A stretch of DNA of 32,046 nt. It comes from Rhizobiaceae bacterium (GTDB lineage Bacteria; Pseudomonadota; Alphaproteobacteria; Rhizobiales; Rhizobiaceae). Made by a program: the position numbers and the translations under genes. The notes under the pieces are model-generated. The model was not told where the DNA came from. It worked only from the letters and a program-made list of their open reading frames with translations, and did not search any database. Each line of letters opens with the position of its first letter. Positions within the stretch are counted from its first letter, which is position 1. The stretch is from assembly GCA_013214695.1 (NCBI GenBank), contig JABSRX010000087.1, forward strand, positions 1-32,046. Reading direction: 5' to 3'. Below, piece after piece: positions 19,127 to 28,246 of this stretch.

Positions 19127-21640
19127 GTGATGCCTCTGTCTTTGCCTGAATTGCCCGTCAGCGAAGTTCTCGACCAGATCGTCGAGACACTCGCCAAGCA
19201 ATCCAATCTCGTCCTGGTGGCACCGCCGGGGGCGGGCAAAACGACGCTGGTTCCCCTTGCTCTATTGCAAGGTGGGGATGATCGCTGGCTTGAGGGTCGC
19301 AAGATCATTGTGCTCGAGCCGCGCCGCCTGGCAGCCCGCGCTGCCGCGAAGCGCATGGCGCAACTGCTCGGCGAGGAGGTCGGGCAAACTGTTGGATACC
19401 GGGTTCGGTTCGACAATCGCGTCAGCGCAAAAACCCGCATTGAAGTTGTCACCGAAGGTGTGTTTGGCCGCATGTTGGTCGAGGATCCGGGACTGGAGAC
19501 GGTCGCTGCTGTCCTGTTTGATGAGTTTCACGAACGCAGTCTCGATGGCGATTTGGCCTTGGCCCTGTGCCTGGATCTTCAACAGGGTTTGCGGGAAGAT
19601 CTGCGATTGCTGCCCATGTCGGCGACATTGGAAAGCGATGCGGTGGCCAATCTGCTGGATGCGCCGGTGATCCAGTCGCAAGGCCGCAGCTATCCGGTTG
19701 ACATCATCAACCGGGATCGGCCGCCTCAGGTGCCCATCGAGAAGGTAACGGCCGATGCCATTTGCGAGGAAATTGCCCATCCGGACTCTGGCAGCATCCT
19801 GACCTTTCTGCCCGGACAGCGGGAAATTGAGCGCACCGCCCAATTGCTGGAGAATCGGCTACCGGCCAATGTTGAACTGCACAAGCTTTATGGTTCGTTG
19901 CCCCAGGGCGTGCAGGATGCTGCGATAGCGGCACCTAAAGGTGGGGTCCGCAAGGTGGTTCTGTCGAGCGCCATTGCCGAAACCTCGTTGACAATCGAGG
20001 GTGTGACCTCAGTGATCGACAGCGGCCTTGCCCGTCAGCCGGTTTTTGAGCCGGCTACGGGATTGACCCGTCTGCAGACGGTGCGGGCCTCTCAGGCGTC
20101 AGTAACCCAACGGGCTGGCCGTGCAGGACGGCTGGGTCCCGGCCGGGCGATACAGTTGTGGCGGGCGGAGCAAACCGCGGCCTTGCCGCCGCGCACACCA
20201 CCGGAGATCCTCAACGCGGATCTGACGCCCTTGCTTCTGGCGCTGGCGGATTGGGGGGTCAGCGATCCTGATCAACTCGCCTGGATGGATCCGCCACCGG
20301 CTCCGGCCTTGGCGGAGGCGCGCAGTCTTCTGCAGCAATTGGGGGCTTTGACGTCAGAGGGGCAGTTGACGCCTCACGGCAGAATTCTGTCCAAGCTCGC
20401 TCTGCCGCCGCGCTATGCCCACATGGTTGCTGTGGCTGCTCAAGATTCTGCACAGGCTGCGGAACAGGCTGTCCAATTGGCCTTGCTGGTTCAGGAGCGC
20501 GGGGCGGGGGGCTTTTCGATTGATCTTGATGAGCGTCTCACCAAACTGCGCCAGGCTCGGAATAGGAGAAGCCAGCAGTTGTTGAAACTATCAGGCTCCT
20601 TAGCAAAGGCTGTTGCCGGGCAAAGCCAGGACGCAGATCATCTACCTGACCCATCTTCTGGCCTGTTGTTGGCGCGGGGGCTTGCTGATCGCATTGCCCA
20701 AAGGCGTGGTACGGGGCCAGGCGGCATGGTGCGGTTTCGGCTTGCCAATGGGCGCGGTGCGGAGATTGAGACCAGTGAACGATTGGCGTCTGAGGATTTT
20801 CTGGTGGTTGTGGACATGGTCGGACGCGCTGGTGCTGCTCGAATATTGTCGGCTGCGGCGATTTCGAAATCCGAACTGCTGACCCAATTTGCGGACCAGA
20901 TCGAGACAAAAATTGAAACGTCATTTGATCCTCGAAGCGGCGCCCTGTCGGCGATGAAGGTGTCGAAGCTTGGTGGGCTTGCCCTGACCAAGCCGACACC
21001 GATGAAAATCAGCGGCGATGAGGCCCTGCCGGCCTTGCTGGCGGCTGTGCGAGATCATGGGTTGGAGATATTGCCCTGGCGGGATACGGATCAGGAACTG
21101 CGTCAACGGCTGGCGCTGCTGCATCATCACGCGGAAGATGACGGCCATGTCACCTGGCCGGACATGAGCGATGCGGCGCTGTTGGCCCGTTTGGACGACT
21201 GGCTCGCGCCGTTCCTTGTCGGCGCCGCTTCGTTGAGCGGTTTGGCCGATGGTTCCCTGTCAAACGGCCTGATGTTGTTGGCCGGGCATCCGTCGAAGGC
21301 GCAGTTGGACCAATTGGTGCCCAGTCATTTTGAAACACCCAGCGGGTCGCGCGTGCGGTTGGGGTATGCTGACAACAAGGTGGTGCTGCGTGTGCGTCCG
21401 CAAGAACTGTTTGGGCTGGATCGGCATCCTGCCGTTCTGCAGGGCCGATTGCCAATGGAAGTTGAACTGGTGTCCCCGGCGGGGCGTCCGATCCAGATCA
21501 CCCGGGACCTTCCCGGCTTCTGGCGGGGCAGCTGGCGTGACGTGCGGGCCGATCTGCGTGGCCGCTATCCAAAACATCCTTGGCCAGAGGATCCATTGAC
21601 TGCAGAGCCAACGACACGCGCCAAGCCGCGCAAGACCTAG
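19127..21640 (+). CDS. hrpB: ATP-dependent helicase HrpB
   Basis: NLVLVAPPGAGKTTLVPLALL, VLFDEFHERSLDGDLALAL, LPMSATLESDAV, TQRAGRAGRLGPGRAIQLW; C-terminus LRGRYPKHPWPEDPLTAEPT is typical of HrpB. Start may be 19130. Confidence 0.96.
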   Translation: MMPLSLPELPVSEVLDQIVETLAKQSNLVLVAPPGAGKTTLVPLALLQGGDDRWLEGRKIIVLEPRRLAARAAAKRMAQLLGEEVGQTVGYRVRFDNRVSAKTRIEVVTEGVFGRMLVEDPGLETVAAVLFDEFHERSLDGDLALALCLDLQQGLREDLRLLPMSATLESDAVANLLDAPVIQSQGRSYPVDIINRDRPPQVPIEKVTADAICEEIAHPDSGSILTFLPGQREIERTAQLLENRLPANVELHKLYGSLPQGVQDAAIAAPKGGVRKVVLSSAIAETSLTIEGVTSVIDSGLARQPVFEPATGLTRLQTVRASQASVTQRAGRAGRLGPGRAIQLWRAEQTAALPPRTPPEILNADLTPLLLALADWGVSDPDQLAWMDPPPAPALAEARSLLQQLGALTSEGQLTPHGRILSKLALPPRYAHMVAVAAQDSAQAAEQAVQLALLVQERGAGGFSIDLDERLTKLRQARNRRSQQLLKLSGSLAKAVAGQSQDADHLPDPSSGLLLARGLADRIAQRRGTGPGGMVRFRLANGRGAEIETSERLASEDFLVVVDMVGRAGAARILSAAAISKSELLTQFADQIETKIETSFDPRSGALSAMKVSKLGGLALTKPTPMKISGDEALPALLAAVRDHGLEILPWRDTDQELRQRLALLHHHAEDDGHVTWPDMSDAALLARLDDWLAPFLVGAASLSGLADGSLSNGLMLLAGHPSKAQLDQLVPSHFETPSGSRVRLGYADNKVVLRVRPQELFGLDRHPAVLQGRLPMEVELVSPAGRPIQITRDLPGFWRGSWRDVRADLRGRYPKHPWPEDPLTAEPTTRAKPRKT

Positions 21641-21749
21641 CGGCGGTGGCCGCTGCCGTCGCCGCCGCCGCCTTCGCCGCCGCTGCGTCAAATTTTCCCG
21701 CACTTGGGGGCCGAGATGTGATTAAAGTGCGGCTGAAACAGGAGAACCC

Positions 21750-23057
21750 ATGCCAGGCGAGAATTTTCAACCTGTAGCGCGTGAGCGGATTTTGGTGCGG
21801 TTGGATACGTTCATCCGCCTGCGCTGGTATGCGATTGCCGGTCAGGCCGGAGCGATCCTGCTGGTGGCCTTTGGTTTCGGGTATCCATTTGAGTGGGAGA
21901 TCTGCGTTGCGCTGATAGCAATCTCAGCCGCTCTCAACCTGATGTTGAACCGGTTGTACAAGGCCAATCACCGGCTGCCGGCCACGGGTGCATTGATGCT
22001 GCTGTCGTTTGACGTGCTGCATCTGGGCCTGCTGCTGTTCCTGACAGGTGGTTTGCAAAACCCATTTGCGATCCTGTTGTTGGCACCCGTGGTGGTTGCG
22101 GCGACATCTCTGCATCACACCCATATCTTGACGATTGGCTTTCTCACCCTCGTGGTGATCACCATGTTGGCCTATCTGCATTTGCCGTTGCCTTGGGAGC
22201 ATCCCGAGCCGCTGCAGATTCCATTCCTCTATAACATTGCGGTTTGGGTGGCGATTGTTTGCACCGTGGCGTTCACAGCGATCTATGCCTATCGGGTGGC
22301 GGAGGAATCACGACGCTTGGCCGATGCGCTAGCCGCAACCGAGCTGGTGCTGCAGCGCGAACAATATATCTCGGACCTGGATGGGCTGGCCGCCGCGGCG
22401 GCGCATGAACTTGGCACGCCGCTAGCGACCATCGCGCTGGTGTCCAAGGAAATGGTCCACGCCTTGGGTGAGGAAAGCCCGCTGCATGAAGATGCCCTGT
22501 TGTTGCGGGCCCAGGCGCGCCGTTGTCGCGACATCCTGCAGAAACTGCGATCGCTGACAAGCGAAGGTGAGAACGTCATCGGCACGCAACCGCTCAATGC
22601 GCTGGTGGAAGAGGAGGTCGCACCGCTTCGGGACTTTGGGATCGAGATTGACGTCCATTGTTCAGGCGACAAGTCCGATATGCCCGTCATGGGCAGAAGC
22701 CCAGGCATTCACTATGGCCTCGGCAATCTGATCGACAACGCCGTCGACTTCGCGGTTGAGAAAGTCGTTGTTGTGATGTGCTGGGATGCCGATGTGGTGC
22801 GTGTCGAGATCAGCGATGATGGTCCTGGATTTCCGTCTTCTTTGTTGGACCGATTGGGCGAACCATTTGTCACGGCGCGCCCTGACAAGAACACGGAACG
22901 GCAGCGCGGTCTGGGGCTCGGCGTGTTCATTGCCAAAACACTGTTGGAGCGCAGCGGCGCCGAATTGAGCTTCCTGAACCGAGTTGGTCGTCCGCATCAT
23001 GGATCGGGGGCTTTCGTCGAAATCGTTTGGCCGCGCGAAAAGCTCCAAAACTCCTGA
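21750..23057 (+). CDS. regB: Sensor histidine kinase, RegB/PrrB/ActS family (redox sensing)
   Basis: GGLQNPF heptapeptide, AAAAHELGTPLATIALVSKEM (H-box), RRCRDILQKL (conserved Cys), catalytic domain EISDDGPGFP and GLGLGVFIAKTLLERSGAEL. Confidence 0.93.
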   Translation: MPGENFQPVARERILVRLDTFIRLRWYAIAGQAGAILLVAFGFGYPFEWEICVALIAISAALNLMLNRLYKANHRLPATGALMLLSFDVLHLGLLLFLTGGLQNPFAILLLAPVVVAATSLHHTHILTIGFLTLVVITMLAYLHLPLPWEHPEPLQIPFLYNIAVWVAIVCTVAFTAIYAYRVAEESRRLADALAATELVLQREQYISDLDGLAAAAAHELGTPLATIALVSKEMVHALGEESPLHEDALLLRAQARRCRDILQKLRSLTSEGENVIGTQPLNALVEEEVAPLRDFGIEIDVHCSGDKSDMPVMGRSPGIHYGLGNLIDNAVDFAVEKVVVVMCWDADVVRVEISDDGPGFPSSLLDRLGEPFVTARPDKNTERQRGLGLGVFIAKTLLERSGAELSFLNRVGRPHHGSGAFVEIVWPREKLQNS

Positions 23058-23175
23058 TTTTTGCTCTGAAATTGCGCTTTTTTGGGGTGCGACATTAGGT
23101 CAGAACAGAAAACTCGTGGTTTTTGTGCTAGTCTCTATATTGAGGGGACCTCAGAACTGTTGATTGGATCTGGTT

Positions 23176-23736
23176 ATGAATACCGAAACCGCCATTGGTG
23201 ACGCTGAAATGCCGACCCCCAGCCTGCTGCTGGTGGACGACGACAGGCCCTTTTTGCAACGTCTTGGCAGAGCCATGGAAAGCCGTGGCTTTGACGTCAC
23301 GACGGCAGAAACCGTGCGCGAAGGCATCAGCCATGTGGGTCAGAAGCCACCGGATTATTGCGTCGTCGATATGCGGTTGGACGATGGCAATGGTCTTGAT
23401 GTCGTCAGCGCGTTGCAGGACAAAGGCGCAGACACGAGGGTCGTGGTTCTGACCGGTTATGGCAACATCGCCACTGCCGTTACCGCTGTTAAGCTCGGTG
23501 CAATTGATTACCTGGCCAAGCCAGCGGATGCTGACGACGTCTACGCTGCCTTGATGCAGAGCCCGTCGGACAAGGCCGATCCGCCAGAAAACCCGATGTC
23601 TGCCGACCGCGTTCGCTGGGAGCATATCCAGCGGGTCTATGAATTGTGCGATCGAAATGTCTCGGAGACAGCACGCCGCCTCAACATGCACCGCCGTACG
23701 TTGCAACGCATTCTGGCCAAACGGGCGCCGCGGTAA
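23176..23736 (+). CDS. regA: Response regulator, RegA/PrrA/ActR family
   Basis: LLLVDDDRPFLQRLGRAMESRGFDV receiver, VVDMRLDDGNGLDVV, C-terminal Fis-type HTH NVSETARRLNMHRRTLQRILAKRAPR. Confidence 0.95.
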   Translation: MNTETAIGDAEMPTPSLLLVDDDRPFLQRLGRAMESRGFDVTTAETVREGISHVGQKPPDYCVVDMRLDDGNGLDVVSALQDKGADTRVVVLTGYGNIATAVTAVKLGAIDYLAKPADADDVYAALMQSPSDKADPPENPMSADRVRWEHIQRVYELCDRNVSETARRLNMHRRTLQRILAKRAPR

Positions 23737-23744
23737 GACCGGCT

Positions 23745-24248
23745 CTAGGCCTCGCCTTCATTGAAAATCGAACTGTCGAGGCCCGCATGCGCACAGCAGC
23801 GGGCCAAGCGTTGTGCGCTGGCGCGGGCAAAGGCGAGGTGAACGGTTTTGCGCCTGGCTGCAGCCATTTTTTCGATTTCCGGTGGTCGAAGCATGTCGGC
23901 ACCATGGGCATCGGCGACCATGAATCCGGCATCTTCTGGAAAAATATCAGCCGGCACATCGGCCAGCGTCGCAAAAACCAGTTCATCGCAATAGGGTCGA
24001 TATTCGGGCCATTTGTTGTCAGCTTTCAAGTCGGCAATTGATGACTTGATCTCGACGATGCAAATCTGCCCCTTTGCCGACAGCGCAACCAGATCGGCGC
24101 GACGCCCGGTCGGCAGGGTCAGTTCCGGCAAAGTGGCCCAACCGGCTTCCCCGAAATAGCGCTCCACCCCGGTGCGGATGGTCATGGCCCGTTCGGACTG
24201 GCGACCGTCGACGAACGGATTGGATGTATCGAGCGAAATAATGGGCAT
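23745..24248 (-). CDS. mmcB: MmcB-family DNA repair protein
   Basis: TLPTGRRADLVALSAKGQICIVEIKSSIADLKADNKWPEYRPYCDELVFAT: nuclease-like core as in MmcB homologues. Confidence 0.8.
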   Translation of the reverse strand: MPIISLDTSNPFVDGRQSERAMTIRTGVERYFGEAGWATLPELTLPTGRRADLVALSAKGQICIVEIKSSIADLKADNKWPEYRPYCDELVFATLADVPADIFPEDAGFMVADAHGADMLRPPEIEKMAAARRKTVHLAFARASAQRLARCCAHAGLDSSIFNEGEA

Positions 24249-24535
24249 CTTCTGGCCACCAGGTTCACGATTTGTTTCCTAACCAACCACCGCTCGTACG
24301 CCCTGTCAAACGGTGCATAATTATCACAGTGATTGCAAAAGTTTAGCGCAACCGCGTCAGAGTACAAACGGTCGTTGAGCGATCAACAACACGCTGCTAG
24401 CAAATGGTTAACGTGGCGGGCCCGGGATATTTGATTCGATAAGGAATCGGGTATTTGTGGTGTGCGTTGCGGCCTTGTTTAGCAGTTGTTCACCATAATG
24501 CGTTTTTGTTTGAGTTTTTCGCCGGGACTATTGGA

Positions 24536-25684
24536 ATGCGCCGCACATCTAGATTGATCGCACCTGTATTGGTGCTGCTGCTTGGTTTGATTGTTGCGGG
24601 ATGCTCGTCGACAACCAGTCAGACATCTGGATATTTCGGTCCTTCGGTGGAAAGTGTCACCGAAAAGAAGAAAGCGGCGACGCAGGAACTCAAAGACACC
24701 AAAAAAGATCTGCGCAAGCTGCGGCGCCAGTTGAACAAGCTGGAAAAGCTGGAAGCCCGCGATGAACGGCGCCTGAAACGCAAGCGTTTGTCCAAGAGAA
24801 GCAAGGCCAAAATCGAGGCACGCATGGCCAAACGCGCGCCCCAGATCGAGGATCTGCAGGACGGCGTGAAGAAGGCGCAGAAGGCATTCGATCGTGCGGT
24901 GCGCAATGAGCGTCGTGCACAGCGTCGTCTTGAGTCTGCGCAAAAGCGTAAGGAGGCAGCCGATCGTCGTATCGCTGCGGCCAAGAAGCGCAAGGCAGAA
25001 CGCTTGGCGGCGGCCGAGAAGAAGAAAAAAGAGCGGGAAGCTGCTAAAATCGCAGCAGCCAAAGCAAAGAAGGCCAGTGGGTCTTCGTCGACCTCTGCCT
25101 TTGGCGGTGGCTTGTTCGCCAGAAAAGACCCTGCACTGAAATACGTCGACGATTACAAGGGCCGCAAAGACGGAGAGTTTGCGCTGGCGGCGATTCCGAC
25201 CGACAAGATTGACAAACGTCTTCTGCGCCAACAGGTCCGCTACCGCACGCGCCACCCCGCCGGCACTCTGGTGGTCGATACAAAGGCAAAATATCTGTAT
25301 CTGGTACAGTATGGTGGTCGGGCCATGCGCTATGGCATTGGCGTCGGCAAGGCTGGTTTTGAATGGTCGGGTTCGGCCCGGGTTGGCTGGAAACGTGAAT
25401 GGCCGACTTGGACACCGCCTTCTGAAATGATCGCCCGCAAGCCAAGATTGCGCAAATGGAGCGCTGCAAATGGCGGCATGCCGGGTGGTCCGAAGAACCC
25501 ACTGGGTGCCCGGGCGCTGTATTTGACCCAGGGCGGCGTTGATACGCTGTACCGCCTGCACGGTACACCGGAGTGGAAATCCATTGGAACCGCAGCATCG
25601 TCCGGTTGCATCCGTTTGATGAATCAGGACGTCATCGACCTGTTCAAGCGGGTTCCCAATGGCGCCAAAGTGGTGGTGCTCTAG
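24536..25684 (+). CDS. L,D-transpeptidase (YkuD) lipoprotein with basic coiled-coil N-terminal domain
   Basis: Lipobox LIVAGC; K/R/E-rich heptad-like region about residues 35-180; YkuD catalytic HGTPEWKSIGTAASSGCIRLMNQDVIDLF (HGT...SSGCIRL). Confidence 0.93.
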   Translation: MRRTSRLIAPVLVLLLGLIVAGCSSTTSQTSGYFGPSVESVTEKKKAATQELKDTKKDLRKLRRQLNKLEKLEARDERRLKRKRLSKRSKAKIEARMAKRAPQIEDLQDGVKKAQKAFDRAVRNERRAQRRLESAQKRKEAADRRIAAAKKRKAERLAAAEKKKKEREAAKIAAAKAKKASGSSSTSAFGGGLFARKDPALKYVDDYKGRKDGEFALAAIPTDKIDKRLLRQQVRYRTRHPAGTLVVDTKAKYLYLVQYGGRAMRYGIGVGKAGFEWSGSARVGWKREWPTWTPPSEMIARKPRLRKWSAANGGMPGGPKNPLGARALYLTQGGVDTLYRLHGTPEWKSIGTAASSGCIRLMNQDVIDLFKRVPNGAKVVVL

Positions 25685-25800
25685 GTTCAATTGGGCCTGG
25701 TCGCTGCAAACCTGCAATATTGGTGTAAAACCGGCTTGCAATTCCGTTGACGACTCTATACCACAGCGCTGTTGCGGCGACACAGAACGCCGACGGCGAT

Positions 25801-25877
25801 GCACCCGTAGCTCAGCTGGATAGAGCACCAGACTACGAATCTGGGGGTCAGAGGTTCGAATCCTTTCGGGTGCGCCA
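25801..25877 (+). tRNA. tRNA-Arg (anticodon ACG)
   Basis: Acceptor GCACCCG/CGGGTGC, D-arm AGCTCAGCTGGATAGAGC, anticodon arm CCAGA-CTACGAA-TCTGG, T-arm GGTTCGAATCC, encoded CCA. Confidence 0.97.
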
Positions 25878-26090
25878 TTTTCTTTCTTCACATGACTGAT
25901 GTCCTGATTGGCGCGGCAAGCCTGCGCGGCGATTGACAGTCCTAGTATTTTCCCAGAAGCTCGCTTCATGGAGAACGTGACCGGACGCAAAAGCGAACGC
26001 ATTTTTCTTTCCTGCCGCTCAACCTGCAGGAGAGCGACGGGCTGCGATCTGGTTGTCAGGTTGGCCGGCTAAATCATTCGCCGCCCGGCG

Positions 26091-26108
26091 CGATTGGCAA
26101 GCCAATCG
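26091..26108. promoter_or_regulatory. 8-bp dyad CGATTGGC-AA-GCCAATCG, candidate operator upstream of hyuA
   Basis: Perfect arms around a 2-nt centre, 35 bp before the hyuA start codon. Confidence 0.45.
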
Positions 26109-26143
26109 TTGCAGCCACCTCTCTCCTTAGAATGCCCCCATAA

Positions 26144-28246
26144 ATGACCAACCAGTCCCAGCTCCGCATTGCCGTCGACGTTGGCGGTACGTTCACCGAC
26201 ACCGTTGTGATGGATGCCGCCAATTCTGTCATCGCCTCGGCGAAGACCCCGACCACGCCGGCAAATCCGACCCTTGGGGCCAAACTCGGCGTCGAACAGG
26301 CTTTGGCACAAACCGAGCACACGCTCAGCGAGGTCACCGGCTTCGTGCATGGAACGACCTTGGCAACAAATGCGCTCATTGAACGGCGCGGCGCGGCGGT
26401 GGCTTGCGTCACGACCGAGGGGTTTCGCGATATTTTGGAAATCGCCTATGAGCGCCGCTACAGTCAGTATGACATCAATATCTCAAAGCCCGACCTGATC
26501 GTTCCCCGCCGCCACTGTTTCACGGTGCCGGAACGCATCCTGGCGGATGGCAGCGTGCATCAAGCTCTGGACGAGAGCTGCATTGACGGATTGGTCGCCT
26601 CGCTGGATGCCGCCAATATCGAAGCGGTTGCGATCTGCCTGCTGCATTCCTACGCCAATCCGGTGCACGAACAGCGGTTGCGGGACCTGCTGCTGGCACG
26701 TCGACCGGATCTTGCTGTGTCGCTTTCCTGTGAGGTCAGCCCCGAGGCGCGCGAATTCGAGCGGCTTTGCACCACCGTGGCCAACGCGTATATCCAGCCG
26801 CTGATGGCCGGCTATCTGGCCAGTTTTGCCAGCAGTTTTGCGTCAGACGGATTGCAATGTCCCATCCTGATGATGACGTCTGGCGGTGGCATGACAACCA
26901 TCGATACGGCCGCCCGCTATCCGATCCGGCTGGTTGAATCCGGGCCGGCTGGGGGCGCTATTCTTGCTGGCCAAGTAGCCCAGAAACTGGCGGAACCAGA
27001 GGTTCTTTCCTTCGACATGGGGGGCACGACGGCGAAACTCTGCCTGATCGACGCCTATCGCCCCCAGACATCCCGTAAGTTCGAAATTGCCCGCGCTGAA
27101 CGCTTTATCAAGGGAAGTGGCATGCCGGTGCGGATCCCGGTGATCGAAATGATCGAAATCGGCGCCGGTGGCGGATCGATTGCCTCGGTGGACCGGTTGG
27201 GCCGCATTCAGGTTGGGCCGCAATCGGCAGGCAGCGAACCGGGACCGGCTGCCTTCGGCAAGGGAGGCGATCAACCCACCGTCACCGACGCCGATGTGGC
27301 GCTGGGCTTAATCGATCCGGGCAACTTCGCGGAAGGACGCTTGCAAATCAACGAAGCCGCTTCGCATGCAGCCTTGTCGGAGCAGGTTGGGCAACCCTTG
27401 CAACTGAGTGCCGTTGGAGCAGCGGAAGGGGTCAGTCAGATTGTCGACGAAAGCATGGCGAGTGCCGGGCGCATGCACGCCGTGGAGGCGGGGAAAGATC
27501 TGTCCAATCGTACGATGATCGCTTTTGGCGGAAATGGTCCGCTGCATGCCACACGGGTTGCGCGCCGCTGCGGGGTGAACCGCATTGTCATCCCCACTGA
27601 GCCGGGTGTCGGATCGGCGGTTGGGTTTCTCCATGCGCCGGTATCGTTTGAGATCGTCAAAAGTCAGTATGCGACGCTTGACGGGTTGGATGTAGGCGCC
27701 TTGAACACATTGTTCGACAGTCTCATCGCCGAGGCCACAGAAGTGGTGAGGGCCGGATCACCACAGGCAGAACTGACCTGCCGTCGCATTGCCTTCATGC
27801 GCTATCGCGGCCAGGGCCATGAAATCGAAACGCCGTTGCCGGACCGGCCGTTGGAGACGCGGGATATCGACGCTCTGCGCCGGGCATTTGAAGAAGAGTA
27901 CAGTCGGCAGTTCTCGCGCGCCGTACCCGGCATGATCATCGAAATCCTGAACTGGGCGGTGACGGTTTCAACCCCGCCGCCGGACATTGACCCGCCGACG
28001 GGTGCGGTCGACACACAGGGAGTTGAGCCGGTCGGTCGTCGCTCGATACGGTGTGAGGTCCGGGGTGAAACCGTGGACGCGGATGTTTATCAGCGCCAAC
28101 TGTTGAAATCGGGCGCACATTTGACCGGACCGGCATTGATTGTCGAACCGCAGACGACGACCTTTGTCAGCAGCGATTTCAATGCAGAGGTTCTGGGCAG
28201 CGGTGCCTTGCTGCTCACCCGCCATTCTGGAGGACTGACGCAATGA
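26144..28246 (+). CDS. hyuA: Hydantoinase/oxoprolinase family protein, HyuA-type subunit
   Basis: LRIAVDVGGTFTDTVVMD, GFVHGTTLATNALIERRGA, VLSFDMGGTTAKLCLI, MIAFGGNGPLHATRVARRCG. Confidence 0.95.
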   Translation: MTNQSQLRIAVDVGGTFTDTVVMDAANSVIASAKTPTTPANPTLGAKLGVEQALAQTEHTLSEVTGFVHGTTLATNALIERRGAAVACVTTEGFRDILEIAYERRYSQYDINISKPDLIVPRRHCFTVPERILADGSVHQALDESCIDGLVASLDAANIEAVAICLLHSYANPVHEQRLRDLLLARRPDLAVSLSCEVSPEAREFERLCTTVANAYIQPLMAGYLASFASSFASDGLQCPILMMTSGGGMTTIDTAARYPIRLVESGPAGGAILAGQVAQKLAEPEVLSFDMGGTTAKLCLIDAYRPQTSRKFEIARAERFIKGSGMPVRIPVIEMIEIGAGGGSIASVDRLGRIQVGPQSAGSEPGPAAFGKGGDQPTVTDADVALGLIDPGNFAEGRLQINEAASHAALSEQVGQPLQLSAVGAAEGVSQIVDESMASAGRMHAVEAGKDLSNRTMIAFGGNGPLHATRVARRCGVNRIVIPTEPGVGSAVGFLHAPVSFEIVKSQYATLDGLDVGALNTLFDSLIAEATEVVRAGSPQAELTCRRIAFMRYRGQGHEIETPLPDRPLETRDIDALRRAFEEEYSRQFSRAVPGMIIEILNWAVTVSTPPPDIDPPTGAVDTQGVEPVGRRSIRCEVRGETVDADVYQRQLLKSGAHLTGPALIVEPQTTTFVSSDFNAEVLGSGALLLTRHSGGLTQ

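Noticed and set aside
24479-26002. 507-aa minus-strand ORF spanning the L,D-transpeptidase and tRNA-Arg
   Set aside because: Contains [22 protein letters not shown], the well-known spurious translation of the tRNA antisense strand; the rest is antisense to the lipoprotein gene.
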